Part shown: positions 59,840 through 64,000 of the stretch, piece by piece
Position numbering within the stretch: position 1 is the stretch's first letter
Layout: every line of letters starts with the position of its first letter
Source: JALYNX01 sp963749415
GTDB lineage: Bacteria; Actinomycetota; Acidimicrobiia; Spongiisociales; ZC4RG35
DNA length: 64,000 bases
Direction: 5' to 3'
Assembly: GCA_963749415.1 (NCBI GenBank)
Contig: CAVVMG010000001.1
Location: forward strand, 1,550,001 to 1,614,000
Notes under the pieces: generated by a model
What the model was told of the DNA's origin: nothing
Databases searched by the model: none
What the model saw: only the letters and a program-made list of their open reading frames with translations
Position numbers and translations under genes: made by a program

Positions 59840-60670
59840 GTGGAGGTCGTCTTCGGGGGGATCAGCTCGCTCCTCTACGGCGTCGCCGACTTCCTCGGCG
59901 GTGAAGGAGCGAAACGGGTTCCCGCGGCGTCGGTGGTGTTGTGGGCCGGACTGGTCAGTTTCCCGATCCTGACGGTTGTCGCCATCGTGATCGGTGGTGA
60001 GACCCTGGTCTCCGACTACTGGCTTGGGGCCCTGGCCGGGTTGTCGGGCGCCGTCGGGCTGGTCGCCCTGTTCGCCGGCCTCAGCCGCGGTCAGGCTGCG
60101 GCAGTGGCGCCGGTCTCTGCCGCCCTGGGAGCAACCATCCCGGTGATGGTCGCCGTGATCGGCGGGGAGAGGCCGTCCTTGCTCGCTTGGATCGGGGTGG
60201 TGGCCGCCATCCCCGCAGTGTTGCTGTGTGCCTGGGTCGCCGACCCCGGGGAGGTTCCCGGCGGTGGGTTCTTCTACGGCGTGGTGGCAGGTCTCGGGTT
60301 CGGCGGGTTCACCACGATCTTCCGGCTCACCTCGGAGGAGTCGAATCTCCTGCCCCTGATTGCGTCGCGCGGAGCCTCCATCGTCCTCATCCTCGCCATC
60401 GCCCTGCTCGGCTACTGGAAGGTCACCGGTCCCCGCCAGGTCCCTTTCAAGCTGGTGGCGACGAGTGGGCTGTTCGACGTGACCGCCAATGTCTCCCTCC
60501 TACTCGCAGTGCGCGCCGGCTCGTTGGCCCTGGCTGCGGTCGCCTCGGAGTTCTATCCGGCGGTCACCGTGCTCCTCGCCCGGATTGTCAACTCGGAGCG
60601 TCTGCTGCCCCGCCAGATCATGGGCCTGGTCCTCGCTCTGTTTTCGCTGACCGCGATCGCCCTGGGTTAG
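59840..60670 (+). CDS. EamA/DMT-family transporter
   Basis: A 276-residue protein with ten predicted membrane spans in two repeats, starting at GTG 59840: EVVFGGISSLLYGVADFLGG, GLVALFAGLSRGQAAAVAPV, then VSLLLAVRAGSLALAAVASE and FYPAVTVLLARI. It exports small metabolites; the substrate is unknown. The end overlaps the convergent YdcZ gene by four bases. Confidence 0.87.
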   Translation: MEVVFGGISSLLYGVADFLGGEGAKRVPAASVVLWAGLVSFPILTVVAIVIGGETLVSDYWLGALAGLSGAVGLVALFAGLSRGQAAAVAPVSAALGATIPVMVAVIGGERPSLLAWIGVVAAIPAVLLCAWVADPGEVPGGGFFYGVVAGLGFGGFTTIFRLTSEESNLLPLIASRGASIVLILAIALLGYWKVTGPRQVPFKLVATSGLFDVTANVSLLLAVRAGSLALAAVASEFYPAVTVLLARIVNSERLLPRQIMGLVLALFSLTAIALG

Positions 60671-61101
60671 CCCCGAACCACGAGCCAGGTGCCGAAGATC
60701 ACCATGGCGATGCCGAGAAGCCGCGGCCCATCCAGGGGTCTGGCCTCACCGAACCAGCCGAAATGCTCGATGAGGGCGCCAAGGACCAGGGTGGCGCCGG
60801 TGAAGAGGGTCAGCCCTGCCCCGAGGCCGAGCCGGGAGACGCTGACTCCGAGGGACGAAACCACTACCAGCCCCATCAGCCCCGCGGTGAACACCCACCA
60901 CGGGAGGGCGCGCAGCTCGGACAGCTTCCCGCCCTGCAGGGCCAGCATGAGGATCGTGATCGCCAGACCCCCGCCGCCATAGGTCACGAAGGTCGACGCG
61001 AGGGTGCCTACCCGCTGCTCCATGACACCGAGGAACTGGGACTGCAAGGCGCCGGCGAGACCACCGAGTACGGCTATTACGACAACGACTGCGAGGCTCA
61101 T
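60667..61101 (-). CDS. YdcZ/DUF606 membrane protein
   Basis: 144 residues with four to five membrane segments: VVIAVLGGLAGALQSQFLGV, TLASTFVTYGGGGLAITILM, GLGAGLTLFTGATLVLGALI and LLGIAMVIFGTWLVV. It is a half-size relative of DMT transporters. ATG 61101 overlaps the stop of the mannosylglycerate synthase gene by four bases, so both are on one transcript; an ATG at 61110 is also possible. Confidence 0.83.
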   Translation of the reverse strand: MSLAVVVVIAVLGGLAGALQSQFLGVMEQRVGTLASTFVTYGGGGLAITILMLALQGGKLSELRALPWWVFTAGLMGLVVVSSLGVSVSRLGLGAGLTLFTGATLVLGALIEHFGWFGEARPLDGPRLLGIAMVIFGTWLVVRG

Positions 61102-62252
61102 GTCGGCCAATGGTGGTCTGCGGCGGCCTCGTAGTCACGGATCGTGTCCTCCAGGTGCCCGATTGCGGCCGTATAGCCCCGGGGCACCCATTCCAGGGTG
61201 TACGAGATGACCCGGTGCAGCCAGAGCCGGAATGCCAGTCGCTCCCACCCCGGTTCGTCGAGCTCGAACCCGTCGTGGAGGAATCGCAGCGTGGCGAGCC
61301 AGGTCGATGCGTCCATGAGTGTGGGCAGGGGGTGGGCCGGGTCGGCCAGACGCTCGATGCGGCCGGCGTCCGGCATCCCTGCCATCAGGTCGCTCTCCCC
61401 TTCCTCAAGCGGTGTTGATAGAAGGGCGGTTGTCTCGTCGAGGTCGTAGGCAACCGTGGTGAGCAGGTCGGGCGGGACCGGCTGGGGGGGATCGCTGCCA
61501 TGACGGGCCCGGGCGTCGGGCCCGGGGAGCCCGCGCAACGAGACCGCCGCCGCCAGGCACTCGATGAGCATCGGTCGCAACTCCTCCAGCGAGCCATAGA
61601 GGCTGTGCCTCTTCCCGTCGGCGACATGGTGCTCGTAGAGGCCGAGCCCCATCACCGCAGTGGCATAGGTGAGGACGGTGTCGATCCCCCAGTCCGAGCG
61701 GTCCCGCACCAAATCGGAGTGCGCGAGGAGCTGGAGGGCGGGCCGGGTGAGGAGGAGCTCGCCCCCAAGTGGCTGATCGAGGCGAGGCAGGAAGGTGCCC
61801 GGGAAGAGAAGGGCCAGGCTGGGCCGGGTCACCATCCACGTGATCATGGCATCGGTGGCGGCACGCGGGAACCGGTGCCTGACCACGCCGTATCCCCGGT
61901 CGGCAGCGGCCTCCGCGCCATCGATCCAGGAGTGATCGAAGTTGGTTATGTCGGCGTCGAAGAAATGAGCCCGCTCCCACCCCTGTTCGGCCGCGGCAGC
62001 GATTGCGGTGTTAATGGCGTCACCCTTGCCGGGCCGGAAGCGGCCGATTCTCTCCTGGGCCAGGACGAGCACCGGCTTGCCCCAACTGCCAGCGATGTCC
62101 TCGCTCAATGCCGTGACTCGGGCAGTCTGGGAGCTATCGGTTGCGGCAACTGCCCAGACCTCGGTTACTCCGTCATGGGCCGCTGCGGTCTTCAGGTTGG
62201 CACCCACGATCGCCGGATCCTCGTCCTTGAAAGGGAACACCACCAGGCTCAC
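61098..62252 (-). CDS. mgs: Mannosylglycerate synthase (GT78)
   Basis: A 384-residue, single-domain glycosyltransferase that joins mannose from GDP-mannose to D-glycerate. Signature parts follow the Rhodothermus marinus enzyme: SLVVFPFKDEDPAIVGANLK, VLAQERIGRFRPGKGDAINT, the metal DAD at residues 99-101 (FFDADITNFDHSWI), GYGVVRHRFPRAATDAMITW, DQPLGGELLLTRPALQLLA, RDRSDWGIDTVLTYATAVMG and GKRHSLYGSLEELRPMLIE. The product is a compatible solute. The start is GTG 62252 (or GTG 62261). No phosphatase gene is needed for this one-step route. Confidence 0.88.
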   Translation of the reverse strand: MSLVVFPFKDEDPAIVGANLKTAAAHDGVTEVWAVAATDSSQTARVTALSEDIAGSWGKPVLVLAQERIGRFRPGKGDAINTAIAAAAEQGWERAHFFDADITNFDHSWIDGAEAAADRGYGVVRHRFPRAATDAMITWMVTRPSLALLFPGTFLPRLDQPLGGELLLTRPALQLLAHSDLVRDRSDWGIDTVLTYATAVMGLGLYEHHVADGKRHSLYGSLEELRPMLIECLAAAVSLRGLPGPDARARHGSDPPQPVPPDLLTTVAYDLDETTALLSTPLEEGESDLMAGMPDAGRIERLADPAHPLPTLMDASTWLATLRFLHDGFELDEPGWERLAFRLWLHRVISYTLEWVPRGYTAAIGHLEDTIRDYEAAADHHWPT

Positions 62253-62307
62253 CCTCGTCACCCTACGAGACCGGTTCCTGTCCCCGGCGAGGTCTACTCT
62301 CGCCGCG

Positions 62308-63981
62308 ATGGAGGAGATGGTCGGTCGGGTGATCGGGACCGTCGACGCCACCCCGCTCGAGTTCTGGGTGGGCGTTGCCGACGGCGAGTATCTGGAGCTC
62401 GACGACGTGGTCGCACTGGAGCGAGTGCTTCCCTCCGGTGAGTTGGTGAAGATATTCGGGACGGTGAGCCAGGTCCGGGCCCGTCACGAGGGGGCCCGCT
62501 TCGACTCCGATGTCTTCCTCATCGAGGACGGAGTGCTGCCCGCGGAAGTGGTCGAGGCGGCGCAGATCACAGCCACCAGGATCGAACCCGAGATCTTCGT
62601 GCCCCCTCGGCCGGGGCAGCCTGTGCGGCGAGCGCAGGGCAAGGAGCGTGATCAGGCGCTGTTCTTCGACCGCATGGATCGCAAGTTCCCGGTGGGAGCC
62701 TCCCGCAACGGACAGCCTCTGTTCGCCAATTTCGAGTTCCTCAACGGGCAGCGGGGCGCCCATGTCAACATCTCCGGGGTCTCAGGGGTGGCCACCAAGA
62801 CCAGCTACGCCACTTTCCTGCTCCACTCCCTGTTCACCTCCGGCGTACTGGGAGCTGCGGCAGTCAACACCAAGGCCCTGATCTTCAACGTCAAGGGCGA
62901 GGACTTGCTCCACATCGACCGCCCCAATCGCAGCCTCGACGACGACGCCCGTCGCCGTTACCAGGATCTCGACCTGCCCGCCGCGCCGTTCGACTCGGTG
63001 GGGCTGTTCGCTCCGCCCCGGCCTGGATCCGACAAGGCGGTTGCCGAGGTCAGCTCCCGTCCCGACATCACGTCGTTCTTCTGGACCCTCGCCGAGTTCT
63101 GTCATGAAGATCTGATGGTCTTTCTCTTCGCCGACGCCGAAGACGAGCGGGCGCAGTACACGATGGTCGTCTACAACGTCATGGCTCAGTTGAGGCATGC
63201 CGAAGAGGCCGCCGGGGGCTCGGTGAGGGTCGAGGGTGAGACCGTGCGCACCTTCCGCGAGCTCGTCGACCTGGTCACCAGGAAAGTGCAACAGGACGAC
63301 ACCAATAGCGAGTGGGCCGGTCCCCACATCGGGCAGGGCACGGTCAATGCCTTCGTCCGCCGGCTCCAGGGATCGGTGCGCCACGTCGAGCGCCTGATCC
63401 GGGGGGACATCGCCAACCCGGCGCGGCACAACATCGATGTCCAGGGCCACCAGGTGACAGTGGTCGACCTCCACAACCTGAACGATCGAGCGAAGCGGTT
63501 CGTGGTCGGGGTAACGGTGAGGCGCGCCTTCGAGGACAAGGAGAATGCCGGGCAGTCCGAAGAGCTGCTGTTCCTGGTCCTCGACGAGTTGAACAAGTAC
63601 GCCCCGAGAGAGGGCTTCAGCCCGATCAAGGAGGTGCTCCTCGACGTGGCGGAGCGGGGCCGGTCGTTGGGGGTGATCCTGATCGGGGCGCAGCAGACAG
63701 CTTCCGAGGTGGAGCGCCGCATCATCGCCAACTCCTCGATCAGGGTCGTTGGCCGACTGGACTCGGCCGAGGCATCACGCGAGGAGTACGGGTTCCTGCC
63801 GGCCGCGCAACGGCAGCGGGCAACGATCCTCAAGCCGGGCACCATGCTCCTCGCCCAACCGGAGCTTCCCGTGCCCCTGGTCCTCGAATTCCCATTCCCC
63901 GCCTGGGCGACCCGGGCATCTGAGGCCGGCCTCCTTCCCACCCTCGACGATTCGCCGGGCGACCCCTTCCAGGATCTCTAG
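62308..63981 (+). CDS. HerA/DUF87-like ATPase
   Basis: A 557-residue FtsK/HerA-type ATPase. The N-terminal beta-barrel (HAS-barrel-like, VGRVIGTVDATPLEFWVGVA) is followed by a P-loop in an unusual form, NISGVSGVATKTSYATFLLH, where the usual GK(S/T) is TKTS. Walker B is LLFLVLDELNKYAPREGF, with an arginine/sensor region VILIGAQQTASEVERRIIAN. HerA translocates DNA and usually works with a NurA nuclease in end resection. The partner gene is not in the window, which ends 19 bases downstream. Confidence 0.82.
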   Translation: MEEMVGRVIGTVDATPLEFWVGVADGEYLELDDVVALERVLPSGELVKIFGTVSQVRARHEGARFDSDVFLIEDGVLPAEVVEAAQITATRIEPEIFVPPRPGQPVRRAQGKERDQALFFDRMDRKFPVGASRNGQPLFANFEFLNGQRGAHVNISGVSGVATKTSYATFLLHSLFTSGVLGAAAVNTKALIFNVKGEDLLHIDRPNRSLDDDARRRYQDLDLPAAPFDSVGLFAPPRPGSDKAVAEVSSRPDITSFFWTLAEFCHEDLMVFLFADAEDERAQYTMVVYNVMAQLRHAEEAAGGSVRVEGETVRTFRELVDLVTRKVQQDDTNSEWAGPHIGQGTVNAFVRRLQGSVRHVERLIRGDIANPARHNIDVQGHQVTVVDLHNLNDRAKRFVVGVTVRRAFEDKENAGQSEELLFLVLDELNKYAPREGFSPIKEVLLDVAERGRSLGVILIGAQQTASEVERRIIANSSIRVVGRLDSAEASREEYGFLPAAQRQRATILKPGTMLLAQPELPVPLVLEFPFPAWATRASEAGLLPTLDDSPGDPFQDL

Positions 63982-64000
63982 GAGTCCCAGGATCTGTCCC

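Overview
This 64 kb window is a high-GC chromosome segment from an actinobacterium. Three blocks point that way: enolase-ftsB-DUF501-ppx-tRNA-Leu, cysteine desulfurase-mnmA-ligA, and dapD-dapE-gatCAB-pyk. Two deazaflavin (F420/DDN-type) nitroreductase-fold proteins, many GTG starts, four-base ATGA/GTGA gene overlaps and two LexA-type operators of the mycobacterial form agree with this. A class such as Acidimicrobiia is a reasonable guess from gene content, but it is inference only. No phage, integrase, IS element or CRISPR array is visible.

Layout. 0-5 kb: the mazG tail, a broken DUF222/HNH gene under a LexA box, eno-ftsB-DUF501-ppx and tRNA-Leu(UAA). 5-12 kb: acetyltransferases, an NTF2-like protein, a GNAT/acyl-CoA-synthetase fusion, an enoyl-CoA hydratase and a pirin/SRPBCC pair. 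12-24 kb: housekeeping genes for sulfur transfer and tRNA thiolation, DNA ligase, lysine/peptidoglycan precursors, the Glu/Asp-tRNA amidotransferase and pyruvate kinase. 24-29 kb: a VanW-family wall protein, a RecB-like nuclease, a very small Cys-rich peptide gene divergent from a metal-sensing ArsR gene, OsmC and DUF1697. 28-43.4 kb: a catabolic region with an FAH-family isomerase/decarboxylase, P450, PLP decarboxylase, acetoacetate-decarboxylase-like protein, succinate-semialdehyde dehydrogenase, and an HpaE/HpaR/HpaD-like divergent group. It is interrupted at 36.8-40.3 kb by an Ltp-repeat lipoprotein, a PD-(D/E)XK protein and a second broken DUF222/HNH gene. 43.4-52.4 kb: a tandem GTPase pair, MscS channel, diacylglycerol-kinase-like protein, degenerate ADP-ribosylglycohydrolase, transporter, dehydrogenase and aminotransferase. 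52.4-58.2 kb: a LEA-like protein and a surface cluster (membrane sulfatase-fold protein, NoeA-like methyltransferase, tiny membrane protein), then a nuclease lipoprotein and LapA. 58.2-64 kb: a sugar-dehydrogenase lipoprotein, HIT protein, two small-molecule exporters, mannosylglycerate synthase and a HerA-like ATPase.

A technical point affects many entries. At least six otherwise intact conserved genes (GNAT-ACS, ligA, gatB, the PD-(D/E)XK gene, the diacylglycerol-kinase-like gene, the nuclease lipoprotein) are split by single-base indels, several in or next to G/C runs. Because ligA and gatB should be indispensable, these are most simply assembly errors, and I annotate them as single genes. 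The two DUF222/HNH genes also carry indels and may be real pseudogenes.

The least explained item is the 17-residue peptide ending CCGGGSCCC. It has its own ribosome-binding site and a strong hairpin downstream, and it is divergent from an ArsR with a CxC metal site. The paired LexA boxes lying exactly over the DUF222/HNH start codons, a GT78 mannosylglycerate synthase, and the Ltp/PD-(D/E)XK pair next to the second DUF222 copy also deserve a look.
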